DNA from: Algibacter_G agarivorans
Lineage (GTDB): Bacteria > Bacteroidota > Bacteroidia > Flavobacteriales > Flavobacteriaceae
Assembly: GCF_039543245.1 (NCBI RefSeq)
Contig: NZ_BAABJJ010000011.1
Location: 62,001 to 126,000 of the forward strand
Direction: 5' to 3'
Length of the DNA stretch: 64,000 nt
Part shown: positions 46,736 through 54,925 of the stretch, piece by piece
How positions within the stretch are numbered: position 1 is the stretch's first letter
Layout: each line of letters starts with the position of its first letter
Position numbers and translations under genes: made by a program
The notes under the pieces: model-generated
Told to the model about the DNA's origin: nothing
Databases searched by the model: none
Seen by the model: the letters and a program-made list of their open reading frames with translations, nothing else

Positions 46736-48835
46736 ATGAAGCAATTCATTGTACTACTCCTACTTTTAGTCCAATTTAACAGCTATTCACAAGGTGAATT
46801 TTTATCTGAAAAACCACCAGTTTTTTCAAATTGCGATGCCATAGCCATTGATTCTTTACAAACATGTTTTGATAAGCAGGTTTTCAAACATATTTATAAA
46901 AATTTTAAAGTACCAGAACGCGTTATTAAAGAAAATTTTAAAGGCGAAGTGGTGGTGCTTTTTGAAGTAGATACTACAGGGCAATTTAGGGTTATTTATA
47001 CAGATGCATTATTTAATGAATTAAAGGATGAAGCTAAACGTGTATTTTCAATATTTCCGAAAATAATACCAGCAACCTATAATGGCAGAAAAACATATAA
47101 GCAATATGCAATGCCTATTAAAATACCTTTAGTTAATCAAGCTGTTGCAACTCAAGATTTAGCAAAAGAAAATAAAATATCAAAATTAGAAGAACAGGCA
47201 AAACAAGAGTTTGATAGTGTTACTGACAGTTTGAAAGATTTTGAAAATCAAGCGTTTAGTAGTCAATTAAATATTCAGTTTACACATAGTGACTATGCAA
47301 GGTTCGATAGACAAATGAATTTAATAGGAACAAATAGTCATACGGCTTCAAAGCCATTTGTTTACGAAGAGGTTTCCAAGTATTACGATTTTAAATCCGA
47401 AAAGGAGAAATTACAAAAAGAAACAGATACTTGGGCAGGTAGAAAACTTTGGAACGAACATTTAGTACAGTTACAAAGTGATGATTATTGGTTTACAATT
47501 GATCCTATATTAGATTTAGAAGTTGGTAAAGATACTGATGCTGATTTTAGTTCAACATACAACAATACTAGAGGCTTTTTAGTGCAAGGAGGTTTAGGGA
47601 GAAAATTGAATTTTTACGCTTCTGTTTTTGAAAGTCAGGGGCGTTTTGCCGATTATGTAAATAGATATGCAGAGAGCTTAAAAGCTTTTGGACCAGATCC
47701 GGCTATTATTCCTGGGCGTGGTATTGCTAAGCGTTTTAAAACCGATTCTTATGATTATCCAGTGGCTGAAGCCTATTTATCCTATGCGCCAGCTAAATTT
47801 ATAAACATTCAATTTGGTCATGGTAAAAATTTTATCGGCGATGGATATCGTTCGTTATTGTTGAGTGATGTAGCAAGTCCTCACCCATTTTTAAAATTGA
47901 ACACCAAATTTTGGAAAATCAAATACACCAATACTTGGATGTGGGTGAAAGATGTCCGCCCGGAAGCAGAACAGGACAAAGCATTTTTAACTAAATACAT
48001 TGCAAACCATTATTTGAGTTGGAATGTGTCTAAACGCTTAAACATAGGCTTGTTTGAATCGGTATTATGGACTAATTCTAACGACAGAGGTTTTGATGTG
48101 AATTACCTAAACCCTATAATATTTTATAGAGCTATTGAGTTTGAAACAGGTCAAGGTGCTGGAAATGCCTTGTTAGGAGCTTCGGCTAAATACAAATGGA
48201 ATGATAACGTAAATTTGTACAGTCAATTTATTTTAGATGAATTTTCGCTTAGCGATGTAAAAGGAGGCGAAAAGAGTTGGAAGAATAAATTTGGATATCA
48301 ATTGGGGGTTAAATATTACAACGCTTTTAAGGTGGATAATTTAATGCTTCAGTTTGAATATAATCGCGTAAGACCATACACGTATTCGCATAATACGATA
48401 GTGCTTAATTATGCGCATAACAACCAATCTATGGCGCATTTATGGGGAGCAAACTTTAGTGAAACTATTATAATTGGTCGTTACCGCTATAAACGTTGGT
48501 TTGCTGATGCAAAACTTATTTTTGGAACTCGGGGATTAGATTTTAATGATGGCACCGATGATTTTAGTTATGGTGGCGATATTTTTAGAAACTATAACGA
48601 AAGACCTTCTGATACTGGAGTTGAAGTTGGGCAAGGCATACAAACAAAAACTTTTAACGGAAATTTACAGGCTGGTTATTTAATTAATCCGGCATCAAAC
48701 TTAAAGCTGTTTACAGATATAACCGTTAGGAATTTTAATCCAGAAGCCACAACCATTTCAACTTTTAAAAACAGCACGGTTTGGTTTAACTTTGGCATTA
48801 GAACCGATTTGTTTAATTGGTATTTTGATAATTAA
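46736..48835 (+). CDS. remB: RemB-like gliding motility protein with N-terminal TonB_C-like domain
   Basis: A 699-residue outer-membrane protein with a signal peptide (about 1-19, ending SYSQ). Residues about 24-136 resemble a TonB C-terminal domain (PPVFSNCDAIAIDSLQTCF; EVVVLFEVDTTGQFRVIYT; AMPIKIPL) and align by eye with the TonB encoded just upstream. The rest is strand-rich barrel-like sequence (FLVQGGLGRKLNFYASVFES; IQFGHGKNFIGDGYRSLLL), similar to Wzi-type capsule-assembly barrels and RemB. The position downstream of sprA-gcvH-vanZ-tonB matches what I recall of remB in F. johnsoniae, where it is a mobile surface protein linked to gliding. The symbol rests on that synteny and the layout. 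Confidence 0.78.
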   Translation: MKQFIVLLLLLVQFNSYSQGEFLSEKPPVFSNCDAIAIDSLQTCFDKQVFKHIYKNFKVPERVIKENFKGEVVVLFEVDTTGQFRVIYTDALFNELKDEAKRVFSIFPKIIPATYNGRKTYKQYAMPIKIPLVNQAVATQDLAKENKISKLEEQAKQEFDSVTDSLKDFENQAFSSQLNIQFTHSDYARFDRQMNLIGTNSHTASKPFVYEEVSKYYDFKSEKEKLQKETDTWAGRKLWNEHLVQLQSDDYWFTIDPILDLEVGKDTDADFSSTYNNTRGFLVQGGLGRKLNFYASVFESQGRFADYVNRYAESLKAFGPDPAIIPGRGIAKRFKTDSYDYPVAEAYLSYAPAKFINIQFGHGKNFIGDGYRSLLLSDVASPHPFLKLNTKFWKIKYTNTWMWVKDVRPEAEQDKAFLTKYIANHYLSWNVSKRLNIGLFESVLWTNSNDRGFDVNYLNPIIFYRAIEFETGQGAGNALLGASAKYKWNDNVNLYSQFILDEFSLSDVKGGEKSWKNKFGYQLGVKYYNAFKVDNLMLQFEYNRVRPYTYSHNTIVLNYAHNNQSMAHLWGANFSETIIIGRYRYKRWFADAKLIFGTRGLDFNDGTDDFSYGGDIFRNYNERPSDTGVEVGQGIQTKTFNGNLQAGYLINPASNLKLFTDITVRNFNPEATTISTFKNSTVWFNFGIRTDLFNWYFDN

Positions 48836-48848
48836 AATGACTTTGTAT

Positions 48849-48873
48849 GTCATTCCCGCGAAGGCGGGAATCT
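48849..48873 (+). repeat. Dispersed hairpin repeat, GAAG-loop family
   Basis: GTCATTCCC...GGGAATCT with stem ATTCCCGC/GCGGGAAT around GAAG. A copy with a different but still paired stem lies at 54887; a looser relative is at 57751. Confidence 0.8.
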
Positions 48874-49141
48874 TAAGAATTGAAATTGTTATTTGAATTA
48901 AATCTATAAATAAATCAAACCTTTATAAAAGTTTACAAGTTTTACATTAATCCTAAATATAGATTTACAGTTAATATAAGCCCTTAGATAATGCTGTATA
49001 AAATTTATATTTACGGGATAACAGTTGCGAAAAATATACTATATCCTGACTTATTTATGGGGTTTGAGTCATAAAATCTCCTATATAATACGTTGGCGGT
49101 AATTAAAGATACATCTTCCAATCTTATTTGATAAAATATTG

Positions 49142-49149
49142 TATTTTTG
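49142..49149 (+). promoter_or_regulatory. Candidate -7 element of the AlbA_2-domain gene
   Basis: TATTTTTG matches TAnnTTTG and lies 60 bases before the start codon. A TTTG at 49127-49130 is too close to be a standard -33. Confidence 0.4.
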
Positions 49150-49160
49150 TAAAACAAACA

Positions 49161-49188
49161 AGAAACCCCTTTAAAATAAAGGGATTCT
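49161..49188 (+). promoter_or_regulatory. Imperfect hairpin in the leader of the AlbA_2-domain gene
   Basis: AGAAACCCCTTTA can pair with TAAAGGGATTCT with one mismatch and one bulge over an AAA loop. It lies between the promoter candidate and the start codon, so it would form in the mRNA leader. It has no clean T-run, so it is not a standard terminator. Confidence 0.4.
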
Positions 49189-49209
49189 AATTTGATGCTT
49201 ATTTGATAA

Positions 49210-50661
49210 ATGACCGAAACAGAACTAAAATCACTTATAAAAGAACTTGTTAGTTACTCACAGGAAACCGAATGGTTGGAATTTAAATTAAACTTCCATT
49301 CTAACGAAGAAATTGGTGAAAGAATATCAGCGTTAGCTAATGGAGCTTGTTTAAGTAAGAAACCATGTGGTTTTTTGATTTTTGGAGTTGAAGACAAAAC
49401 ACACAATATTAAGGGAACTACTTTTAAGGTAAAAACAGCAACTAAAGGTAAAGAAGAATTAGAGAATTGGTTAATTCAAAGATTAGACCCAAAAATTGAC
49501 TTTAAGACTTATGAATTTGAATATTCAGAAGGAATAAATATTAGTATGTATGTAATTCCAGCTGCGATAAACAGACCTGTTAAATTTATCAACCAAGCAT
49601 ATATTAGAATTGGAAGCTATACTAGACTACTTAAAGAATTTCCAGAGAAAGAATCAAAGATTTGGAATAGAAAAGACCATGTGAAATTTGAGCTTCAATT
49701 AGCAAAAGAGAACATAGATGCTGACTCAATTGTTTCCCTTTTGGACACCCATACTTATTTTGATTTGCTAAAATTACCGTATCCTTCAAATAGACAAGGT
49801 GTTCTTGATAAGTTTATTTCAGAGAATTTAATTATTAAAAAGTCTAATAAATACTCAATTACAAATTTAGGAGCAATTTTATTTGCTAAAAACCTAGAAG
49901 AATTCCCTGGTTTAAAAAGGAAAGCAATTAGGGTTATTGTATATAAACACAATAATAAAATTGAAACTGTAAGAGAACAAATTGGAGGAAAAGGATATGT
50001 TGCAGGTTATCAAGGATTAATAGATTGGGTTAATAGTCAGTTACCCGCTAATGAAGAAATAGGAAGAGCCTTTAGGGACGATAAAAGAATGTATCCTGAA
50101 ATTGCTGTTCGTGAATTATTAGCTAATGCCATAATTCATCAAGATTTTGAAGAAAAAGGCTTTCCTATGGTTGAAATATTTTCTGACAGAATTGAAATTA
50201 CTAATCCAGGAATACCCCTCATAACACCTGAACGTTTTATTGATGAATATCAATCTAGAAATGATATACTTGCAGATTTGATGAGAAGATTAGGTATTTG
50301 TGAAGAAAAGGGAAGTGGAATTGATAAAGTAATTTTCTATAATGAAATATATCAATTACCTGCACCAGATATCCTAATTCAAGAAAAGCACACAAAAGTA
50401 ATTATGTACTCTTATAAAACTTTGAATCAAATGGATAAAAAAGACAAAATAAGAGCTTGCTACCAACATTGCTGTTTGAAATATGTTTCTAATGATAAAA
50501 TGACCAACCAGTCCCTAAGAGAAAGGTTTAAAATAGAAAGTAAAAATGCGGCAATTGCATCAAGAATTATTAAAGAGGCTCTTAAAGAAAATGTCATAAA
50601 GGAAGATGACCCTGAAAGCAATTCAAGAAAATATAAGAAGTATATTCCTTTTTGGGCATAA
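49210..50661 (+). CDS. AlbA_2 (Schlafen-like) and HATPase_c_4 domain protein
   Basis: A 483-residue protein. Residues about 10-130 are an AlbA_2 (Schlafen AlbA-2) domain (ETEWLEFKLNFHSNEEIGER; GFLIFGVEDKTHNIKGT; YIRIGSYTRLL). Residues about 285-400 match the HATPase_c_4 family of GHKL-like ATP-binding domains (AVRELLANAIIHQDFE; VEIFSDRIEITNPGIPLIT; RRLGICEEKGSGIDKVI), and the last 80 residues look like a winged helix. Such proteins are usually annotated as RecG-like helicases or transcription regulators; neither is proven. It stands alone in a gene-poor, repeat-bearing stretch and is probably accessory. No toxin, nuclease or mobile partner lies beside it. Confidence 0.82.
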   Translation: MTETELKSLIKELVSYSQETEWLEFKLNFHSNEEIGERISALANGACLSKKPCGFLIFGVEDKTHNIKGTTFKVKTATKGKEELENWLIQRLDPKIDFKTYEFEYSEGINISMYVIPAAINRPVKFINQAYIRIGSYTRLLKEFPEKESKIWNRKDHVKFELQLAKENIDADSIVSLLDTHTYFDLLKLPYPSNRQGVLDKFISENLIIKKSNKYSITNLGAILFAKNLEEFPGLKRKAIRVIVYKHNNKIETVREQIGGKGYVAGYQGLIDWVNSQLPANEEIGRAFRDDKRMYPEIAVRELLANAIIHQDFEEKGFPMVEIFSDRIEITNPGIPLITPERFIDEYQSRNDILADLMRRLGICEEKGSGIDKVIFYNEIYQLPAPDILIQEKHTKVIMYSYKTLNQMDKKDKIRACYQHCCLKYVSNDKMTNQSLRERFKIESKNAAIASRIIKEALKENVIKEDDPESNSRKYKKYIPFWA

Positions 50662-51043
50662 TTCTTATTTGATGGTTATTTGATAATAGTAAGCAGAACC
50701 ATGTGCAATGAGCTGATAAACAAGGTTGTCTTATTTGACGATATAAAATAACTACCGTCAATATGCCTGAATTAACAAATAAAACACAAACTAATATGTA
50801 TTCGAATATCTGTATTCTAAACTGTGAATTTAGCCGATATTAATTGATCTATAACTAAAGACTGTTTAATGCAAACTTGCCTGCGTTAAGAGATTGTTTG
50901 AGCTCGCCGCCGCAGGAGGAAGCGAGTAGTGAAATATTTATATTCATGAGTTTAATAATTTAAAATAGAAGCCAACGAATAAAGCCCGACCGCCTGCCCT
51001 GAGCGCAGACGATGGGTGGGGTAACACCCAAAACAAATACCAA
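50662..51043. other. Intergenic region after the AlbA_2-domain gene
   Basis: A 382-base stretch between convergent genes. It holds three TTATTTGA copies (50665, 50676, 50731), a GC-rich block at 50902-50927 bounded by CTCGC and GCGAG, and a GAGCGCAG-family repeat at 50998. No gene or clear terminator was recognised. The blocks look like worn dispersed repeats. Confidence 0.6.
50998..51015 (+). repeat. Dispersed intergenic repeat, GAGCGCAG family (divergent copy)
   Basis: CCTGAGCGCAGACGATGG resembles the copy at 22663 but diverges after the core. Confidence 0.45.
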
Positions 51044-51910
51044 CTACTTCTTCAAACTCTTATAAAATGTTCGGCGTATTTTTTCTGAAGATATAAAACA
51101 GCAGCCATAATCTAAATCGTCATACGTTTTAGTTAACGACGTGTTTGAAACAACATGTTCTTCAGTTTTACCATTTTTGATTTCAGTTAAAACCGAAGCT
51201 TTTAACGTTTCAAGCATGTTTAAAAAGGACGTATATTCTTTTTTATTGGATAAGTTTCCGTGACCAGGAATTATTTTGGTGTTATCGTCAACCAAAATCA
51301 TAGCGACTTTTACCGCTTTAATATAGCCGTCAACACTTCCACCAGAATTCAAATCGATATATGGGTACCGTCCATTAAAGAAAGTGTCGCCTGTATGTAG
51401 CACGTTGCTTTCGGTAAAATAAAGTAAGGCATCGCCATCGGTATGGGCGTTATCTACATGAAAAATAATAACCTGTTCGCCGTTTATGTATAAGCTTAAC
51501 GTATCGTTAAAGGTGATTATGGGCAACGCTGCATCAGATTGTTTATCGTTGTTATTAATGCGTTTGTAAACATTGTCATGTGCGATAATAGCCGTGTTTA
51601 GTTTTGAAATATTCTCGTTTCCGCCAGTATGGTCGCCATGGTGATGTGTGTTGGCTAAAAACTTGATGGGCTTATCGCTTAGTTTTTTAATAGTCTCTAA
51701 GATTTTTGGTGTTAAGCGAGCAAACTGACTGTCTATCATAAAAACGCCATCGTTGCCAACCGAAATACCAATATTGCCACCTTGCCCTTCGAGCATATAT
51801 ATGTTTTCGGTGAGTTTATGAATTTTAATAAGGGCTTCTTTATTTTGAGCACAAGCTCCAAATGTTAAGCTAAAGATTAAAAGTGAGAAGATTAATTTTA
51901 AAAGTTTCAT
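51044..51910 (-). CDS. Metallo-beta-lactamase-fold hydrolase, probable lipoprotein
   Basis: A 288-residue MBL-fold protein. The leader ends in a lipobox-like FGAC with Cys at 20, so it is probably lipid-anchored. The metal site HHHGDHTGG spans about 89-97, further ligands are expected in HVDNAHTDGDALLYF and the C-terminal IPGHGNLS. The overall form (NIYMLEGQGGNIGISVGNDG; GVFMIDSQFA) is that of broad-substrate periplasmic MBL hydrolases, including some beta-lactamase-like and quinoprotein-linked members. A true beta-lactamase function is not supported by sequence alone. It is divergent from heme O synthase and convergent with the AlbA_2 gene. Confidence 0.88.
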   Translation of the reverse strand: MKLLKLIFSLLIFSLTFGACAQNKEALIKIHKLTENIYMLEGQGGNIGISVGNDGVFMIDSQFARLTPKILETIKKLSDKPIKFLANTHHHGDHTGGNENISKLNTAIIAHDNVYKRINNNDKQSDAALPIITFNDTLSLYINGEQVIIFHVDNAHTDGDALLYFTESNVLHTGDTFFNGRYPYIDLNSGGSVDGYIKAVKVAMILVDDNTKIIPGHGNLSNKKEYTSFLNMLETLKASVLTEIKNGKTEEHVVSNTSLTKTYDDLDYGCCFISSEKIRRTFYKSLKK

Positions 51911-51997
51911 AACAGAATATGGATTGAAAAGTTTAATGGATAATAAAAATACAAATTTTTAAATCAGATAGGTATTCAAATTTACCATTAAAAAGCA

Positions 51998-52028
51998 TTG
52001 CTCAAAATGCTTTAATAAAGTATCTTTG
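51998..52028 (+). promoter_or_regulatory. Promoter of the heme O synthase-oxidase block
   Basis: TTG (51998-52000), a 20-base spacer and an exact TATCTTTG (52021-52028) fit the Bacteroidota consensus. The TTG start of cyoE is 35 bases downstream, which supports that start. Confidence 0.72.
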
Positions 52029-52063
52029 CACTCGCTTATTAAGGCGACCAATTAAATAACACA

Positions 52064-52957
52064 TTGAGCAACTCAAAATCTTCATTAGCAACACCTTCTG
52101 TAATTTCAGATTTTAAGGAAATCACTAAAATGCGTTTAGCATTAAGCGTGGTGTTTTCGTCACTCGCAGGTTACATGTTAGGTGTTGAAACGGTAGATTT
52201 TAAAACATTGACTTTACTTGCTTTTGGTGGTTATTTTATGGTAGGCGCTTCCAACGCATTCAATCAAATTATTGAAAAAGATTTGGATGCCTTGATGAAT
52301 CGTACAAAAAACAGACCCATTCCCGCGGGACGCATGTCTGTTAACACGGCATTTATTATTGCATCTATTTTTACGGTGTTGGGAATTATTATTTTATACA
52401 CCATTAATAAGCAAACCGCTATGTTTGGTGCTATTTCCATCTTTTTATACACTTGTGTTTATACGCCATTAAAAACCAAAACCCCTATAGCTGTTTTTGT
52501 AGGTGCTATTCCAGGCGCCATTCCGTTTATGTTGGGTTGGGTGGCTGCCACAGACGATTTTGGAATTGAACCAGGGACTTTATTCGCATTACAATTCTTT
52601 TGGCAATTCCCTCATTTTTGGGCTATTGGTTGGTTTTTATTTGAAGATTATAAAAAAGGCGGGTTTTTTATGTTGCCAACAGGAAAACAAGATAAAGGCA
52701 CAGCAGTACAAATTATAATGTACACCATTTGGACATTAATAGTTTCTATAATCCCTGTATTTGGATTTACTGGAAAGTTACAATTATCAATAGTGGCAGC
52801 CATAATCGTTTTTATATTTGGATTAGGGATGCTGAACTATGCCGTAAGATTATTTAAAGAGATGACTGAAAAAGCTGCAAGACAGTTGATGCTAGCAAGT
52901 GTATTGTACATCACACTTGTGCAAATTGTTTATGTCGCAGATAAATTTATAAGATAA
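52064..52957 (+). CDS. cyoE: Protoheme IX farnesyltransferase (heme O synthase)
   Basis: This UbiA-family membrane enzyme attaches a farnesyl group to protoheme to make heme O, the precursor of the heme A used by the cox oxidase. The 297-residue protein has about nine helices. The polyprenyl-diphosphate site is visible in NQIIEKDLDALMNRTKNRPI and a second aspartate site in the W-H-F-W-A-I-G-W-F segment with following acidic residues. A TTG start at 52064 is chosen because the N-terminus (SDFKEITKMRLALSVVFSSL) is family-typical and begins before the first ATG. It is 2 bases from the subunit III gene, so the two form an operon. Confidence 0.95.
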   Translation: MSNSKSSLATPSVISDFKEITKMRLALSVVFSSLAGYMLGVETVDFKTLTLLAFGGYFMVGASNAFNQIIEKDLDALMNRTKNRPIPAGRMSVNTAFIIASIFTVLGIIILYTINKQTAMFGAISIFLYTCVYTPLKTKTPIAVFVGAIPGAIPFMLGWVAATDDFGIEPGTLFALQFFWQFPHFWAIGWFLFEDYKKGGFFMLPTGKQDKGTAVQIIMYTIWTLIVSIIPVFGFTGKLQLSIVAAIIVFIFGLGMLNYAVRLFKEMTEKAARQLMLASVLYITLVQIVYVADKFIR

Positions 52958-52959
52958 CC

Positions 52960-53541
52960 ATGGATTTAACACAGGGTACTAAAGAAGAGAAAAATAGCAG
53001 AGCAAAAAAGATGATGCTTTGGTTTGGTATTATTTCGCTTGTCATGTCTTTTGCAGGGTGGACAAGTGCATTTGTTGTGAGTAGCTCTAGACCAGATTGG
53101 TTAAAAGATTTTCAATTGCCAAATGCATTTATAGTTAGCACAATAGTTATCGTTATTAGTAGTTTTACTTTTATTTTAGCAAAAAAGGCATTAAAAAGCG
53201 GGAATAGTAAAGCAACATCACTTTGGTTATTTATAACGCTTATTTTAGGTGTTGTTTTTGTTTTTAATCAATTCTCAGGTTTTCAACAAATCATAGATTT
53301 AGGATATAATTTTACGGGACCAACCAGTAATGTAACCATGTCTTATATCTATTTAATAGCTTTAGTGCACATTTTGCATGTTGTTGTAGGGTTAATTTGT
53401 TTGTTGGTTGTAATTTATAATCATTTTAAACAAAAGTATAATCCATCGAAAATGCTAGGGTTTGAACTGGCTGCCACATTTTGGCATTTTATAGATATAC
53501 TATGGGTTTATCTGTTTCTGTTTTTGTATTTTGTTAGATAA
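52960..53541 (+). CDS. Cytochrome c oxidase subunit III, short paralogue
   Basis: A 193-residue heme-copper oxidase subunit III with five helices. The family pattern is clear in SYIYLIALVHILHVVVGLIC and in the end segment AATFWHFIDILWVYLFLFLY. The N-terminus carries a short charged leader without a signal peptide. It follows cyoE by two bases. A second, longer subunit III gene comes 316 bases later. Two adjacent subunit III genes are common in Flavobacteriaceae, and which one sits in the main oxidase is not clear from sequence. Subunit III is not catalytic but stabilises oxygen reduction and proton uptake. Confidence 0.93.
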   Translation: MDLTQGTKEEKNSRAKKMMLWFGIISLVMSFAGWTSAFVVSSSRPDWLKDFQLPNAFIVSTIVIVISSFTFILAKKALKSGNSKATSLWLFITLILGVVFVFNQFSGFQQIIDLGYNFTGPTSNVTMSYIYLIALVHILHVVVGLICLLVVIYNHFKQKYNPSKMLGFELAATFWHFIDILWVYLFLFLYFVR

Positions 53542-53857
53542 TAAATGGTATTATATATAAATTATTATAAAATCTAACTCATAATATTTAGTAGAACTGA
53601 TAATTGTCATAGTTTAAAATTTACTAGTGTATATTTCGTCAGATAAATAAATTGATTATTTTTGTCCAACTTTTAAACAATATCAGTTTAAATTTATAAT
53701 GAAGTAAAGGAAACGACATTGCTTTTTTGTTATATCACGCCGTGATTGATTTGCATAGCCAAAGCTATGGAAATTTATGAACAAGGAAATAGAACAGAAA
53801 ACGAACGAGTTTGAATACTTTTATTCTAAGTTTAAAATGATATACTAACCATTATAT
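53542..53857. other. Intergenic region between the two subunit III genes
   Basis: A 316-base AT-rich region inside an otherwise tight gene block. It holds a TATTTTTG promoter candidate at 53657, and two short inverted repeats at 53734-53746 (ATCACG/CGTGAT) and 53754-53769 (CATAGC/GCTATG). A 23-codon frame at 53777-53848 has no support. No RNA gene was recognised. Confidence 0.55.
53657..53664 (+). promoter_or_regulatory. Candidate -7 element before the second subunit III gene
   Basis: TATTTTTG matches TAnnTTTG, with only a degenerate -33 near 53634. It would give a leader of about 190 bases that includes the two inverted repeats. Confidence 0.4.
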
Positions 53858-54829
53858 ATGAGTACAGCAGTAGCAGAAGGTAAAGCTTGGGGCGGAGGTT
53901 CAAAACCTCTTAAAGCAAGTTATGGTAAAATGATGATGTGGTTTTTCATCGTTTCAGATGCTTTAACATTCTCAGGGTTTTTAGCAGCCTACGGATTTTC
54001 AAGATTTAAGTTTATTGATTCATGGCCAATTGCCGATGAAGTGTTTACTCACTTTCCATTTTTACATGGTGTAGATGCACCAATGTATTATGTGGCATTT
54101 ATGACGTTTGTTTTAATCATGTCGTCCGTAACTATGGTATTAGCCGTAGATGCCGGTCATCATTTAAACAAAGGAAAAGTGACCATTTACATGTTTTTAA
54201 CTGTTATAGGTGGTTTAATATTTGTAGGGTCTCAAGCTTGGGAGTGGAATACATTTATTAAAGGCGATTATGGCGCTGTACAAACTAAAGGTGGAAATAT
54301 TCTTCAATTTGTTGACACTGATGGTCATAGAGTTGCGCTTAGAGATTTTGTAGTAGCCGATGCACATGCCGATAGAACACAACACGAAGATAAAAGTGGT
54401 TTATGGTTTGTTTCAGAAGGTGCTTTGCCAACTTATACTGTTGAAGAAGTTATTCATGGTTTAGAAGCTCACGACAATGTTTTAGTGAGAACACAAATTA
54501 TTAATGAAGCAGGTGAAAAAACAGTGCTTTCAAGAGGGGAGTCTTTAAAGCAACTAAAAGATAATGGTAGAGTAGTTGTAGAAGGCGCAAACTTACAGGT
54601 AAACGAATATGGTTCACCTCTATTTGCAGACTTCTTTTTCTTTATCACAGGGTTTCACGGATTTCACGTATTCTCAGGAGTAATTATTAATATTATCATT
54701 TTCTTTAATGTCATATTAGGTACTTATGAAAGACGTGGAAGTTACGAAATGGTTGAAAAAGTTGGTTTATACTGGCACTTTGTAGATTTAGTTTGGGTAT
54801 TTGTATTTACATTCTTCTACTTAGTTTAA
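53858..54829 (+). CDS. coxC: Cytochrome c oxidase subunit III, long paralogue with hydrophilic insertion
   Basis: A 323-residue subunit III. Helices flank a hydrophilic stretch of about 110 residues (136-248) rich in charged residues, between the helix ending VGSQAWEWNTFI and the one starting SPLFADFFFFITGFHGFHVF. The conserved end ISHWYWHFVDLVWVF-type segment appears here as VGLYWHFVDLVWVFVFTFFY, which confirms the family. The insertion is absent from the short paralogue upstream. It is probably periplasmic or cytoplasmic loop material that contacts another subunit. The next gene, subunit IV, follows after a hairpin repeat. Confidence 0.93.
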   Translation: MSTAVAEGKAWGGGSKPLKASYGKMMMWFFIVSDALTFSGFLAAYGFSRFKFIDSWPIADEVFTHFPFLHGVDAPMYYVAFMTFVLIMSSVTMVLAVDAGHHLNKGKVTIYMFLTVIGGLIFVGSQAWEWNTFIKGDYGAVQTKGGNILQFVDTDGHRVALRDFVVADAHADRTQHEDKSGLWFVSEGALPTYTVEEVIHGLEAHDNVLVRTQIINEAGEKTVLSRGESLKQLKDNGRVVVEGANLQVNEYGSPLFADFFFFITGFHGFHVFSGVIINIIIFFNVILGTYERRGSYEMVEKVGLYWHFVDLVWVFVFTFFYLV

Positions 54830-54886
54830 TTGAAAAGGTTAGTTTTTCATGTCCTTGATGAAGGAAATCAATTAAAAATTAGTATT

Positions 54887-54911
54887 GTCATTCCCTTGAA
54901 GAAGGGAATCT
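54887..54911 (+). repeat. Dispersed hairpin repeat, GAAG-loop family (second copy)
   Basis: GTCATTCCC...GGGAATCT as at 48849, but the inner stem is TT/AA in place of GC/GC around the same GAAG loop, so pairing is kept. It sits 14 bases before the start of the subunit IV gene. Confidence 0.8.
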
Positions 54912-54925
54912 AAAAAACACATAAA

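Larger units (their letters stand above)
48836..49209. other. Intergenic region before the AlbA_2-domain gene
   Basis: A 374-base stretch with a GAAG-loop hairpin repeat at 48849-48873, a TATTTTTG promoter candidate at 49142, an imperfect hairpin at 49161-49188, and two copies of TTATTTGAT (near 49124 and 49199). No gene was recognised. Confidence 0.6.

Noticed and set aside
49082..50770. Possible integron attC-like sites (ACGTTGGCGGTAATT upstream and an inverted similar string downstream of the AlbA_2 gene)
   Set aside because: The two strings match only partly, no folded attC structure could be drawn, and no integrase is in the window.
51044..51910. Calling the MBL-fold protein a beta-lactamase resistance gene
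   Set aside because: The metal site is shared by many hydrolases, and no subclass-specific residues could be confirmed.
53777..53848. A 23-codon frame before the long subunit III gene
   Set aside because: Too short, no leader or helix, and no evidence of conservation available from the sequence.
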